Below are positions 1-9,016 of a stretch of DNA of 36,104 nt, piece after piece. The notes beneath the pieces are model-generated. The model was not told the DNA's origin. It made no database searches and saw only the letters and a program-made list of their open reading frames with translations. Both the position numbers and the translations under genes were made by a program. The DNA is from Caulobacteraceae bacterium. Its GTDB lineage: Bacteria; Pseudomonadota; Alphaproteobacteria; Caulobacterales; Caulobacteraceae. The stretch lies in the NCBI GenBank assembly GCA_019232665.1, contig JAFANN010000348.1, positions 1-36,104 of the forward strand, written 5' to 3'. The stretch's first letter is position 1, and each line of letters starts with the position of its first letter.

Positions 1-491
1 CTGGTGGAGGCTCCGCGCCGGTCCGCGGGCGAATGCTCGGCGACATAGACCGCCGCGCCGCCCCACTGGCCGCCCAGAGCCGTGCCCTGGAGGATGCGCA
101 TGAGGATCAGCAGCATGGGCGCGATCGCCCCGGCTTGAGGCCAGGTCGGAAGCAGCCCGATGGCGATCGTCGAGCCGCCCATCATGGTGACGGTGATCAG
201 GAACGCGCCCTTACGTCCGCTCTGGTCGCCGAAGCGGCCGAAGATCAGGGCCCCGATCGGGCGGAAGAAGAATCCGGCGCCGAACAGGCCCAGAGCCGCC
301 AGCAGGCCCGCGGTCGCGTCCAGACCGCTGAAGAAGTTCTTCGCGATCACCGGCGCCAGGGCGCCGAAGACGAAGAAGTCGTACCACTCGAAGATCGTGC
401 CGAGCGACGAGGCGGCGACCACCGTCCCCATCGAGGCCTCGCGCAGGCTGCCGTGTTTGTGCGTCTGCGCGCCCGCAACCCCCTCGGCCAT
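1..491 (-). CDS. MFS transporter, metabolite:H+ symporter (MHS) type, truncated by the window edge
   Basis: The minus strand is open from an ATG at 491 to the left edge, giving the N-terminal 163 residues; the rest lies outside the window. The protein has a short polar N-terminus, then a segment with the GTIFEWYDFFVFG signature seen in the sugar/metabolite:proton symporter branch of the major facilitator superfamily. The loop RFGDQSGRKGAF matches the conserved cytoplasmic loop 2-3 motif, and hydrophobic helices lie on both sides. Such proteins import organic acids or related metabolites across the inner membrane. The start is only 3 nt after the stop of the glutaryl-CoA dehydrogenase gene, so the two are very probably one operon and the substrate may be a carboxylate or amino-acid derivative (inference). 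Confidence 0.85.
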   Translation of the reverse strand, partial: MAEGVAGAQTHKHGSLREASMGTVVAASSLGTIFEWYDFFVFGALAPVIAKNFFSGLDATAGLLAALGLFGAGFFFRPIGALIFGRFGDQSGRKGAFLITVTMMGGSTIAIGLLPTWPQAGAIAPMLLILMRILQGTALGGQWGGAAVYVAEHSPADRRGAST

Positions 492-494
492 GAG

Positions 495-1685
495 CTAGAA
501 CGCATTCTCCCCAGTTATTGCGCGGCCCAAGATCAGGGCGTGCACGTCGTGGGCGCCCTCGTAGGTGTTGACCGTCTCCAGGTTCGCTGCGTGCCGCATG
601 ACGTGGTAGTCGCCGCTGATGCCGTTGCCTCCGTGCATGTCACGGGCGACCCGGGCGATGTCGAGCGCCTTGCCGCAGTTATTTCTCTTCATCAGGCTGA
701 TGGCTTCGGGGACCCAGGCGCCCTGATCGAGCAGGCGGCCGAGCGCCAGGGCTCCCTCGAAGCCCAGGGCGATCTCGGTGGACATGTCGGCGAGATTCTT
801 CTGCACCAGCTGGCGGGCGGCGAGCGGCTTTCCGAACACGCTGCGTGAGGCGACGTAGTCCCGGGCGGCGTGGAAACAGAACTCCGCCGCGCCCATGGCG
901 CCCCAGGCGATGCCGTACCTCGCCTTGTTGAGGCAGGAGAACGGACCGCGCAGGCCGCGCACGTCGGGCAGCATGGCGCTCTCGGGCACGAACACGCCCG
1001 ACAGGGCGATCTCGCCGGTGACTGAGGTGCGCAGGGAAAGCTTGTTTTCGATCTTGGGGGTGGAGAAGCCCTCCGACCCGCGCTCCACCAGGAAGCCGCG
1101 GATGACGCCGTCGAGCTTCGCCCAGACCAGCGCGACGTCGGCGATCGGGGCGTTTGTGATCCACATCTTGGCGCCGTCGAGCACGAAGCCGCCAGGCGCC
1201 GGTCGCGCCACCGTCCGCATCGAGGCCGGATCCGAGCCGCCGTCGGCCTCCGTCAGTCCGAAACAGCCGACGATCTCGCCTCGCGCCATTCCAGGCAACC
1301 AGCGGCGCTTCTGCTCCTCCGAGCCGAAGGCGTAGATCGGATACATCACCAGGGACGACTGCACGCTCATGGCCGAGCGGTAGCCGCTGTCGATCGCTTC
1401 GATCTCGCGGGCGATGAGGCCGTAGGCGATGTGGTTCACCCCGGCGCAGCCGTAGGTCTCGGGCAGGGTGCAGCCGAGGAAGCCCAGGGCGCCCATCTCG
1501 GTCATGATCTCGCGGTCGAACCGCTCCTGGGCGAAGGCGCTCACCGCGCGCGGCAGGAGTTTCTCACGCGCATAGGCGCGGGCGCTCTCCCACACCATCC
1601 GCTCCTCCTCGGAAAGGCGGCCGGTCAGGTCGAGCGGATCATCCCAGTGATAGGTCTGTTGGGTCTGGCCAGCGTCCAGGGGCAT
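495..1685 (-). CDS. gcdH: Glutaryl-CoA dehydrogenase (acyl-CoA dehydrogenase family)
   Basis: This 396-residue flavoprotein would oxidatively decarboxylate glutaryl-CoA to crotonyl-CoA in lysine/tryptophan degradation, passing electrons to ETF. Family landmarks are the FAD/substrate motif [13 protein letters not shown] (141-153), KMWITNAP in the middle beta domain, and the C-terminal [15 protein letters not shown] segment. The Glu in that segment (residue 376) is the catalytic base. The TYEG-HD-HALILGR form and the N-terminal WDDPLDL are characteristic of glutaryl-CoA dehydrogenases rather than of short- or medium-chain enzymes. Length is typical. The start is an ATG at 1685. It is followed at 3 nt by the MFS gene and diverges from the phosphodiesterase gene across about 150 nt. 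Confidence 0.88.
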   Translation of the reverse strand: MPLDAGQTQQTYHWDDPLDLTGRLSEEERMVWESARAYAREKLLPRAVSAFAQERFDREIMTEMGALGFLGCTLPETYGCAGVNHIAYGLIAREIEAIDSGYRSAMSVQSSLVMYPIYAFGSEEQKRRWLPGMARGEIVGCFGLTEADGGSDPASMRTVARPAPGGFVLDGAKMWITNAPIADVALVWAKLDGVIRGFLVERGSEGFSTPKIENKLSLRTSVTGEIALSGVFVPESAMLPDVRGLRGPFSCLNKARYGIAWGAMGAAEFCFHAARDYVASRSVFGKPLAARQLVQKNLADMSTEIALGFEGALALGRLLDQGAWVPEAISLMKRNNCGKALDIARVARDMHGGNGISGDYHVMRHAANLETVNTYEGAHDVHALILGRAITGENAF

Positions 1686-1837
1686 GGGAACTCTCGCGAA
1701 ACGTGCAAGGTCTTATGGCTTGGCGAAGGGCTTTCGCAAAGCCGGCGCGGAGCCCCGGGGACATCCCACTAGCGAAACCGTCATCTAGGCCTGCTAGGCG
1801 CATGCTTTTCGATGCGCGGACGGGAGGGCGGGAAGAG

Positions 1838-3676
1838 ATGACGTTTGCAATGGTCCTGCGCGCGGCCCTGACCCTGGGACTCCTTTCCACGCCCGCCCTG
1901 GCCGGCTCGTCCGCCGCGCAGACGCCCCACAACGTGATCATCTTCGTCGCCGACGGCCTGCGCTCACGGATCGTGGATGCGCACACAGCCCCCGGCCTGC
2001 AGGCGGTGCGGGAAGAGGGCGTCGACTTCGTCAACAGCCACTCGCTGTTTCCGACCATCACCACGCCCAACGCCTCGGCGATCGCGACAGGCCATCGGCT
2101 CGGCGACACGGGCGATTTCGGCAACGTCCTCTACCTCGGCGCAGGCTTCGCCCCGCCCTACAGCTCGCCCGTCCAGCCGCTCGAGGACGATGTCGTCCTC
2201 GGCCTCCTCGACGCCCGCTATGGCGGCGACTACCTGCACCAGAAGAGCCTTCTGGACGCCGCCCGCGAGAAAGGTTGGAACACCGCTGCCATCGGCAAGC
2301 TCGGGCCGACCGCCATCCAGGCGGTGACGTCGCGCGATGGACGCGGGACGATCGTCATCGACGACATGACCAACTATCCGGGCGGCGACGGCCTGCCGCT
2401 GGATCCCCAGATCACCGCCGCGATCAAGGCCGCGGGCCTGCCGGTCGCGCCGCCCGACCGGGGTCTCAACACCTATCCGGGCGCCTACAACATGCCGGGC
2501 GTGCAGGTGGCCAATGTCGAGCAGCAGGCCTGGTTCGCCGACGTCGCTGCAAAGGTGCTGCTCCCGCGCTTCAAGGCCTCGGGCAAGCCCTTCGTCATGG
2601 TGTTCTGGTCGCGCGATCCCGACGGGACGCAGCACAACGAGGGCGACAGCCTCAACACCCTGACGCCCGGCATCAACGGGCCAACCAGCATGAAGGGGGT
2701 GCGCAACGCCTCGGACAATCTCCAGCGCTTGCGCGAGGCGCTCGCGTCCCTCGGCCTGGACAAGACCACCGACGTGTTCGTCACTGCCGACCATGGGTTC
2801 GCGACCGAGTCGCGCCAGAGCAAGACGAGCGGCGCGGCGAAGCTGCGCTATCCGGACACCCCGCTAGGCTTCCTGCCCGGAGGCTTTCTCGCCATCGACC
2901 TGTCGAGAGGACTGGGCCTGCCGCTCAACGACGCCTTCGGCTTCCCGGTCGACCTGCGTGGCGGCTTCCGCCCTAAGGGCGCGGCCCTGCTCGGCAAGGA
3001 TCCGGCGCATCCGGAGATCGCGATCGCCTTCAACGGCGGCGCCGACGAGATCTGGATCCCGACCGGCTCGGTCGAACTTGCGCGCCGCGTCGTCGCCTTC
3101 CTGACGACGCAGGACTACACCGGCGCGATCTTTGTGGACGACGCGCTGGGCGAGATCCCGGGCGCCCTGCCGATGAGCGCAATTGGTATGAGCGGCGCCG
3201 CCGTCACGCCGCGCCCGCAAATTATCGTCAGCTTCCGCAGCTTCGGGACCGGCTGCGACGATCCCGAGATCTGCGGGGCCGAGGTCGCCGATTCGGATCT
3301 GCAGCAGGGCCAGGGAATCCACGGAACTTTCGGACGCCAGGACACCCACAACTTCATGGCCGCCATCGGTCCGGACTTCAAAGCCGGGTTCCGCGACCCG
3401 GATCCGGTGAGCAACGCCGATATCGCCCCAACCCTGGCGCGCCTGATGGGAGTCGACCTGGGCGGCGGGGGTGAGGCGCGCGGACGGGTGATCGAGGAAG
3501 CCCTCGCGGGCGGCGCCGACCCCGCAGTGCAGGTCCATGTGACCCGTTCGGCTCCGGCAGCCAACGGCTTCGTCACCATCCTCGACTGGCAGGAGGCCGC
3601 CGGCTTCCCCTATTTCGACGCCGCTGGCGCGCCTGGCCGAACGATCGGTCTCAAGGAGACGGCCGCGGGTCAGTAG
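1838..3676 (+). CDS. Secreted type I phosphodiesterase / nucleotide pyrophosphatase (alkaline phosphatase superfamily)
   Basis: The 612-residue product begins with a cleavable signal peptide (hydrophobic 6-22, ending LAG or AQA). It then has alkaline-phosphatase-superfamily metal-site motifs: NVIIFVADG (Asp39), the FPTITTPN nucleophile loop (Thr75 by alignment with NPP-type YPTKTFPN), DPDGTQHN, VTADHG and a late HGTFG...H. It probably hydrolyses phosphodiester or pyrophosphate bonds in the periplasm; the substrate cannot be read from sequence. I chose the ATG at 1838, which follows the purine-rich GGGAGGGCGGGAAGAG, over a start at 1703 because it places the signal peptide at the N-terminus. 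Its 3' end overlaps the convergent TonB receptor gene by 7 nt, which suggests a phosphorylated-nutrient scavenging pair (inference). Confidence 0.85.
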   Translation: MTFAMVLRAALTLGLLSTPALAGSSAAQTPHNVIIFVADGLRSRIVDAHTAPGLQAVREEGVDFVNSHSLFPTITTPNASAIATGHRLGDTGDFGNVLYLGAGFAPPYSSPVQPLEDDVVLGLLDARYGGDYLHQKSLLDAAREKGWNTAAIGKLGPTAIQAVTSRDGRGTIVIDDMTNYPGGDGLPLDPQITAAIKAAGLPVAPPDRGLNTYPGAYNMPGVQVANVEQQAWFADVAAKVLLPRFKASGKPFVMVFWSRDPDGTQHNEGDSLNTLTPGINGPTSMKGVRNASDNLQRLREALASLGLDKTTDVFVTADHGFATESRQSKTSGAAKLRYPDTPLGFLPGGFLAIDLSRGLGLPLNDAFGFPVDLRGGFRPKGAALLGKDPAHPEIAIAFNGGADEIWIPTGSVELARRVVAFLTTQDYTGAIFVDDALGEIPGALPMSAIGMSGAAVTPRPQIIVSFRSFGTGCDDPEICGAEVADSDLQQGQGIHGTFGRQDTHNFMAAIGPDFKAGFRDPDPVSNADIAPTLARLMGVDLGGGGEARGRVIEEALAGGADPAVQVHVTRSAPAANGFVTILDWQEAAGFPYFDAAGAPGRTIGLKETAAGQ

Positions 3677-6600
3677 AGGAGCTTGCGGAAGCTCACCATC
3701 ACCGTGCGGCCGACCGGATCGATGTAGCCGGGCTGGTAACTTAGCGGCGTCAGGCCTTCGCTGTTGCGCACCGTGATCCGCTGGTTGAGCAGGTTCTCGA
3801 CAGCCAGAGAGACACGCACGCCCTTGAGCACAGGGTGATCGCGGTAGGCCCAGCGCTGCTGACCGAGATTGTCGAACACCCGCGCGTTCAGCGTCGTGAT
3901 TCCGGAGAAGGACAGGGCGCCGGTGGGGGAGTTGGCGGCGCTGACGTAGGTCGTGCTCTTCCAGTCCGCGCTGAGGCGCGCGCCGAAGCCGGAATAGGCG
4001 AAGCCAAGCTGGCCTTCGATCTCGTTGCGGTACTGGCCCCCGGTCGAAGAGGCCGGCGCGCCGTTGAGCAGATCGAGCGTCGGTCCTCCAGGCGCCACGA
4101 CCAGCTCATCCTTGAAGTAGATCGTGTGATAGACGGCCGCCTGCAGTCGCCCAGGAGTCGGCCGATCGAGGCTGTAGCCGAACCCGCGCCGCCCGCCGCC
4201 GCCAAATCCGCGGCCGCCGTAGGCCGCCGCCGAGGCGCCCTCGCCTCTCTGGCCGCTATCGGATGGAAGGGGCGCCGGTGATTGGGCCGGACTGCCCGCG
4301 GCCTTCGGCGCGTCCTTCCGCCCTGCCTGCCCGGTCTGGCTGCCCGCGCCGCCGCCCTGAGGAGGAGCGCCCGGAAACTGCGGCGCAGGCCCCTGGCCCT
4401 GACCGCCCCGCGCGAAGAACGCGCGCCGATCGAAGCGCGGTCTGGGCTGTGGTCCGACGGGACGCCAGTAGTTGAAGCCCCAACGCAGCTCGGTCCGCTC
4501 GGACCTCGCGAAGTTCACCGGTCGATCGTCGAACTCGATCAGGTCCCCTTCGGCGTTGCGCAGAAACCGGCTCGGAAAGGCGTTCTCGATCTGCGAGGTC
4601 ACCGCGGGGAAGGCCTGGACCGGATTGTTGATGTCGCTCTTGATGTAGTTGGCGGTGACGGTGAGGTTCTGCCTGGTGAACGGCTTCACCGTCAGGCCGA
4701 TCTTCAGGACGTTGCGATTGTCCGCCTTCAGGGCGGGATTGCCGCCGGTGATCTGCGTCACCTGCACCGACTGGCCGGTGACATAGTCGAACACCGGGAC
4801 GTTGGGCGTGATGATGATCGGCCCACCGAGCTGCTGGACCGTCGGCGCTTGCTGGTCGTTCGTGTGGGAGACGATGAAATTCCACCCCGAAATCGGGGTC
4901 CAGTTCAGGCCATAGCCGGTCGAGACCAGCCGCCCGTAGTCGGACAGCCGGTCGACCGACGTGTTCCCGTTGATCGACAGCTCTCCGAGGAAAGGAAGGA
5001 AGCCCGCGTCGCGGCTGGCGATCGGGACGTCCAGGCTGAGCTGGGCGTTGATGTCGTTCCGGGTCAGATAGACGGAATCCCGAACGCTCCCGCGGGCCGA
5101 GTAGGAGGCCTGCCAGGTCTGGCTGTCGCCGCCCTTGGCGCTGACGTAGATGTTCCCGGCCGGGACCTTGAGCAGCGGACCGTTGGCGAGCACCTGAAAG
5201 TTGCCCGAGTCCGTGATCGACCGGCCATAGCTCTGCGGCAGGCTGTGCAGCAGGCCTGGCGGCAACGCGCCGAAGGGGTTGACCTCTGAGGAGCCTGCGT
5301 CGAGCAGGGCCTGGAGGGGCGACGGATTGATCCCGACGTCGGTGTCGGTCTGGCTGTCCGAGTGGCTCAGGGCGCTGGTCAACGACAGCCTCCAGCTGCC
5401 CACGTCCTTGTTCAGCGTGCCGCCGAGCTGCGCACTCCAGGTGTTCACGTACTGGCGCAGGGGCTGGTCGACGTAGCGGTCGTCGATCACGGCCTGGCTG
5501 AAAGGCGAGAATGGATCGCCCGTGGGGATCGTGAGGCCCAGACCCGGCAGGCCCTGCATCGCGACGCTCTGGCTGGCGGTGAGCGTCCCGTTGATCGTGC
5601 CGATCACGCCGTGCGGCAGGGGGTGGGTCAGGACCGCATTCGCGGTAAGGGTTTGGATCTCGGGCGAGAGGGTCCGGTCGTCGGCGACGTCGGTGCTGTT
5701 CGGCGGACGCAGGAAATCCTGCAGAGCAGGCCGGCCAGTCACGCCCGGAGGTGCGCCGGCCAAAGTGACGGGATGGCCGGCCAGGGCGCTGAGGGCCGGA
5801 TCGATCTGCGCGCCCGGCGTCGTGGAGACGATGTTGCCGATCAGGTCGTAAGGCTCGGCGGGCGTCGGCTCGATGATCCCACGCGATGCATCCGTGATCT
5901 CGCTCGAACCCTCATACTTGAGGTCGAGGTTGAGGCGGTCGTCGCGGCGGATGTGGATCATGTCGGCTTCCGCCTGGCCGGTGACCTGGCCGCCCTCTGT
6001 CGGGCCGCCGCCCTCGCCCTCGAGAGTGGTGGCGTGGAAGCGGCGGCGCAGGACGATGTTCACCACCCGCTGGTCTGCCGTGTAGCCGTATTTCAGCGAG
6101 ACCTCCTCGGGCAGGATGTCCACCCGAAGGATCGCCTCTACCGGGATGTTCCGGACCTCGTTGAGCGATGAGATGCGGCGCCCGTTGACGAGGATCACCG
6201 GCGCCTCGGAGCTGCGGCCGCGATCGCTGCGCGTCTCGGGGGCGAGCTCGTTCAGCAGTTCGGTGACCGTGCTCACGCCAAACGACTGGATGTCCGAAGG
6301 ACCGAGCTGAAGCTCCGGCTTGATGTCGCCGACGGCGGCCCCGTACGCCGGCGGCCGATGGCCCGTCACGGTGACCTCGGAAACGGTCGAGCCTGAATTG
6401 GCCGTGTCCGCAGCGTCGGCGGCCTCGTCCGCTGTGGCGCTGTTGGGCGCGCCGTTGCCATGACTTCCCGCCGGCTGTGGTGGCGAGGACGGCGCTGCCT
6501 GCGCGAGATCGTCGTGCGCAAGCACTGCCCACCAGATCGACGACATCGAGAGCAGACAGGCCGCGCGCGCGCCCCCTGTCCGCCGGGCCGGCAGGTTCAA
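3670..6600 (-). CDS. TonB-dependent outer-membrane receptor
   Basis: This 976-residue protein has an N-terminal signal sequence (basic RRTGGAR, then a hydrophobic stretch ending AQA) and a Ser/Thr/Ala-rich linker. A plug domain follows (about 75-185, with APVILVNGRRISSLNEV and VDILPEEVSLKYGY), then a long beta barrel ending in VSFRKLLY, whose terminal aromatic residue is typical of barrels recognised by the BAM complex. A Pro/Gly/Gln-rich low-complexity segment (about residues 712-810) sits in the barrel and probably forms an external loop. The start is TTG at 6600; an in-frame ATG at 6546 is the alternative and would leave a shorter signal peptide. The ligand is unknown. The convergent phosphodiesterase is its closest partner. 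Confidence 0.87.
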   Translation of the reverse strand: MNLPARRTGGARAACLLSMSSIWWAVLAHDDLAQAAPSSPPQPAGSHGNGAPNSATADEAADAADTANSGSTVSEVTVTGHRPPAYGAAVGDIKPELQLGPSDIQSFGVSTVTELLNELAPETRSDRGRSSEAPVILVNGRRISSLNEVRNIPVEAILRVDILPEEVSLKYGYTADQRVVNIVLRRRFHATTLEGEGGGPTEGGQVTGQAEADMIHIRRDDRLNLDLKYEGSSEITDASRGIIEPTPAEPYDLIGNIVSTTPGAQIDPALSALAGHPVTLAGAPPGVTGRPALQDFLRPPNSTDVADDRTLSPEIQTLTANAVLTHPLPHGVIGTINGTLTASQSVAMQGLPGLGLTIPTGDPFSPFSQAVIDDRYVDQPLRQYVNTWSAQLGGTLNKDVGSWRLSLTSALSHSDSQTDTDVGINPSPLQALLDAGSSEVNPFGALPPGLLHSLPQSYGRSITDSGNFQVLANGPLLKVPAGNIYVSAKGGDSQTWQASYSARGSVRDSVYLTRNDINAQLSLDVPIASRDAGFLPFLGELSINGNTSVDRLSDYGRLVSTGYGLNWTPISGWNFIVSHTNDQQAPTVQQLGGPIIITPNVPVFDYVTGQSVQVTQITGGNPALKADNRNVLKIGLTVKPFTRQNLTVTANYIKSDINNPVQAFPAVTSQIENAFPSRFLRNAEGDLIEFDDRPVNFARSERTELRWGFNYWRPVGPQPRPRFDRRAFFARGGQGQGPAPQFPGAPPQGGGAGSQTGQAGRKDAPKAAGSPAQSPAPLPSDSGQRGEGASAAAYGGRGFGGGGRRGFGYSLDRPTPGRLQAAVYHTIYFKDELVVAPGGPTLDLLNGAPASSTGGQYRNEIEGQLGFAYSGFGARLSADWKSTTYVSAANSPTGALSFSGITTLNARVFDNLGQQRWAYRDHPVLKGVRVSLAVENLLNQRITVRNSEGLTPLSYQPGYIDPVGRTVMVSFRKLLY
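4165..4460 (-). other. Low-complexity Pro/Gly-rich insertion in the TonB receptor
   Basis: Roughly 95 residues here are dominated by Gly, Pro, Gln, Ala and Arg, with runs such as FARGGQGQG, GAPPQGGGAG and GGRGFGGGGRRGFG, between clear beta-strand segments. The reading frame stays open, so this is an encoded insertion and not a frameshift. An extended surface loop is the simplest interpretation. Confidence 0.6.
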
Positions 6601-6766
6601 AGGAGTTCCAGATGTTCGTTTCGCCCGGAATCGATCTGAGCCGGGTTTCGTTTCCGCATGATGACCGCCGCGGCACCTTGCGTGGAGCTCTGTTGCGTTG
6701 CGCTGGAGGCGCGTCCAAAAGCCTCGCGGGTCGGCTGGAAGACTGCAGACGAGGAAGGAGCGCGCG

Positions 6767-7957
6767 ATGGATGGGCAAGCTGCGATCAGCGAAGCCGACG
6801 AACGGGCCCTTCTCGATTCGATCGACCGCTGGCTGGAGCGGAAAGTGGCGCCGGTCGCGGCTCGCTACGAGCAGGCAGACGAATACCCGCACGAGCTTGT
6901 CCAGGACCTGTGCGAGATGGGTCTCTACGGAGCGCTGATCGAACCGGAGTACGGCGGCCTTGGGCTGTCCGGCACGACCTACTCGAGGATCGTCGCCCGC
7001 ATCTCCGAAGAGTGGATGAGCCTCACCGGCTTCTTCAACAGCCACCTGATGATGGCGACGATCGTCCAGAAGTTCGGGACCCAGAAGCAGAAGGAGCATT
7101 GGCTGCCGCGCTTCGCAACCGGAGAGCTTCGCGGTGGCCTGGGGCTGACCGAGCCGGGCGCAGGCACCGACCTGCAGGGCATCCGCACCGTCGCCCGCCG
7201 CGATGGCGACCGGTACGTTGTCAACGGCTCGAAGTTGTGGATCACCAACGTCGTCGAGGGCGACGTCCTGGCTCTGCTGGTGAAGACCGATCCCGACGCC
7301 CAGCCGCGTCACCGCGGCATGACCATGCTGATCACCCCCACGCGCGATCCGCAGACGCGGGCGGATCTACCGGGTATCGAGCGCGGCCGGAAGCTTCCCA
7401 AGCTTGGCTACCGCGGCATCGACACCGGCGAGATCGGCTTTGCCGACTACGCCTGCGACGCCGAGCTGTCCCTGGTCGGCGGCGAGGAAGGCAAGGGGTT
7501 CGTCATGGCGACCGGCGGACTCGAGATCGGGCGGGTGAACGTCGCCGCGCGCGGCGTCGGGATCGCGCGGCGGGCCCTCAAGGAGGCGGTGGCCTACGCG
7601 CAGGTGCGTACGACCATGGGCAAGCCGATCGCCGAGCACCAGGCTATCCAACTCAAGCTCGGCGAGATGGCGGCCAAGACACGAGCCGCCGAGCTGCTCG
7701 TGGAGGACGCGGCGCGAGCCTACGACGCAGGTGGCCGGATCGACATGGAAGCTGGCATGGCCAAGTGGTTCGCCACCGAGACCGCCTTCGAGGTCGCCAC
7801 CGAGGCGATGCGTATCTTTGGCGCCAACGGCTATTCCAAGGAATATCCGATCGAGCGGCTCTACCGAGACGCGCCGCTGTTGATGATTGGCGAAGGGACG
7901 AACGAGATGCAGCGGATCATTATCGCCCGCCGTCTGCTCGCCCGGAACCCCGTCTGA
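6767..7957 (+). CDS. Acyl-CoA dehydrogenase
   Basis: This 396-residue FAD enzyme would introduce a trans-2 double bond into an acyl-CoA thioester in the cytoplasm. Visible landmarks are GGLGLTEPGAGTDLQGI (FAD/substrate loop), GSKLWITN in the beta domain, ARGVGIARRAL, FGANGYSKEYPIERLYRDA and the C-terminal IGEGTNEMQR with the catalytic Glu at 376. The sequence differs clearly from the glutaryl-CoA dehydrogenase at 495-1685, so it is not a recent duplicate. The ATG at 6767 follows a strong Shine-Dalgarno run GAGGAAGGAG at 6751-6760; more upstream starts lack this. It diverges from the TonB receptor gene. Chain-length specificity cannot be assigned. Confidence 0.9.
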   Translation: MDGQAAISEADERALLDSIDRWLERKVAPVAARYEQADEYPHELVQDLCEMGLYGALIEPEYGGLGLSGTTYSRIVARISEEWMSLTGFFNSHLMMATIVQKFGTQKQKEHWLPRFATGELRGGLGLTEPGAGTDLQGIRTVARRDGDRYVVNGSKLWITNVVEGDVLALLVKTDPDAQPRHRGMTMLITPTRDPQTRADLPGIERGRKLPKLGYRGIDTGEIGFADYACDAELSLVGGEEGKGFVMATGGLEIGRVNVAARGVGIARRALKEAVAYAQVRTTMGKPIAEHQAIQLKLGEMAAKTRAAELLVEDAARAYDAGGRIDMEAGMAKWFATETAFEVATEAMRIFGANGYSKEYPIERLYRDAPLLMIGEGTNEMQRIIIARRLLARNPV

Positions 7958-8006
7958 GCCTGGACAGCGCCGCTTGCGTCTGGCGAACGTCGCGGGCGGA
8001 CATCCG

Positions 8007-8031
8007 GCAACTCCGGATTATCGGAAGCGTT
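8007..8031 (+). promoter_or_regulatory. Possible EcfG-type promoter, one mismatch, before the 41-aa gene
   Basis: GCAAC at 8007-8011, then 16 nt, then CGTT at 8028-8031. This matches the EcfG/SigT consensus GGAAC-N16/17-CGTT except for one base in the -35 element. It lies 25 nt before the small ORF at 8057. The mismatch makes it a weak candidate. Confidence 0.3.
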
Positions 8032-8056
8032 GTGGCGGCCTAGGAGGCGTTTCGCC

Positions 8057-8182
8057 ATGAAGCTCACGCGCCACGCGCCGATCGATGATCCAGTGAAGAC
8101 TCTCGCCGCGGGCGTGTGGGTGGCGGCGTTTGGCTTTGCCGCCGGCTTCCTCGGCTACGTGGTGATGGTTCCAGCTTCCTGA
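8057..8182 (+). CDS. Small single-pass membrane protein, 41 aa
   Basis: The ATG at 8057 is preceded by TAGGAGGCG (GGAGG at 8043-8047), a strong ribosome-binding site at good spacing. The product has a basic/polar N-terminus (MKLTRHAPIDDPVKT), one hydrophobic helix rich in Ala, Gly, Val and Phe (about 18-38), and a four-residue tail. I do not recognise a family. It sits 99 nt after the acyl-CoA dehydrogenase and converges on cysQ, 4 nt from its stop. The clear RBS and a composition unlike random high-GC ORFs support it as a real small protein. Confidence 0.55.
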   Translation: MKLTRHAPIDDPVKTLAAGVWVAAFGFAAGFLGYVVMVPAS

Positions 8183-8186
8183 CTGT

Positions 8187-8951
8187 TCACGCGCCGCGGG
8201 CGACGAACCAGCCGTTGCGGAAGCCTTCGCCCGCCTTGCCATAGACGAAGGGCTCACCCTCCAGGCCTGTGAGGCGCCCGCCCGCGGCGCGCAGGACCGC
8301 ATCACCCGCAGCGATATCCCACTCCATCGTGGGGCCGTGCCGCGGATAGATATCCGCCGCTCCCTCGGCGATCCGGACCAGCTTGATCGAGGAATCCATC
8401 GCCTCCGTGCGCTCGAAGCCGTAGCGCGACTTCAGCTCGGCCAGGTGCTCCGGCTTCATGGTGTGGCTGATCAGCGCCAGGGGATCCCCGCCCCCTGCGC
8501 GAACGCGGATGTCCTGCGGCGCCGCGCCTGGGGCGGCGACCTTGGCGGCCCCGCCGCCATTGGTGAACCACGTCTCGCCGCTGGCCGGAGCGACGACTGC
8601 GCCCTCTATCGGCCGACCGTCTTGCACGAGCGCGATGTTCACGGTGAAGTTCGGGTCCTTTCGTATGAAGGCCTTGGTGCCATCGAGGGGGTCCACCAGG
8701 AAAAACCGCGGCCCGATGGCGCCAGGGGTCCCGAACTCGCTGGCGTCCTCCTCCGACACCACCGGCACGCCAGGAAAGGACTCCTGCAGCCGGTCCAGGA
8801 TCAGCCGCTCCGCACGTCTGTCGGCCTCGGTCACGGGACTCTCATCGGCCTTACGCGAAACCTCCACCCCCGCGCTCCACAGCGGCAGGATGAGCCGCCC
8901 CGCTTCCTCCGCGATTCGCGCCAGCCGCTGTCCGATGTTCTGTTCTGTCAT
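8187..8951 (-). CDS. cysQ: 3'(2'),5'-bisphosphate nucleotidase, CysQ-type inositol monophosphatase family
   Basis: The 254-residue product carries the inositol-monophosphatase-fold metal motifs: SEED (66-69), DPLDGTKAF (87-95) and WDIAAGDAV (211-219). The stretch SSIKLVRIAEGAADIYPRHG is typical of CysQ, which removes the 3' phosphate from PAP/PAPS during sulfur assimilation. A histidinol-phosphate or inositol phosphatase is the alternative within the fold. The chosen start is ATG at 8951. An in-frame TTG at 8987 would add 12 residues and has a better-placed purine run further upstream, so the start is not firm. It diverges from chpT across 65 nt. Confidence 0.82.
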   Translation of the reverse strand: MTEQNIGQRLARIAEEAGRLILPLWSAGVEVSRKADESPVTEADRRAERLILDRLQESFPGVPVVSEEDASEFGTPGAIGPRFFLVDPLDGTKAFIRKDPNFTVNIALVQDGRPIEGAVVAPASGETWFTNGGGAAKVAAPGAAPQDIRVRAGGGDPLALISHTMKPEHLAELKSRYGFERTEAMDSSIKLVRIAEGAADIYPRHGPTMEWDIAAGDAVLRAAGGRLTGLEGEPFVYGKAGEGFRNGWFVARGA

Positions 8952-9016
8952 GGCGATGCCGTTTAGGGGCGTCGTCGCCTTTCCCAAAGCGCCAAATCAG
9001 CGAAACCTCGGCGGGC

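Noticed and set aside
33-848. Plus-strand 271-codon open frame at the left edge
   Set aside because: It is antisense to the MFS transporter and glutaryl-CoA dehydrogenase, both with strong family motifs.
5912-7312. Long open frame on the minus strand across the TonB receptor start and the acyl-CoA dehydrogenase
   Set aside because: Composition is Arg/Pro/Gly-rich without domains, and it overlaps two well-supported genes in other frames.
6658-8043. Plus-strand 461-codon open frame over the acyl-CoA dehydrogenase
   Set aside because: It is the shifted frame of the dehydrogenase; no recognisable motif and typical high-GC shadow composition.
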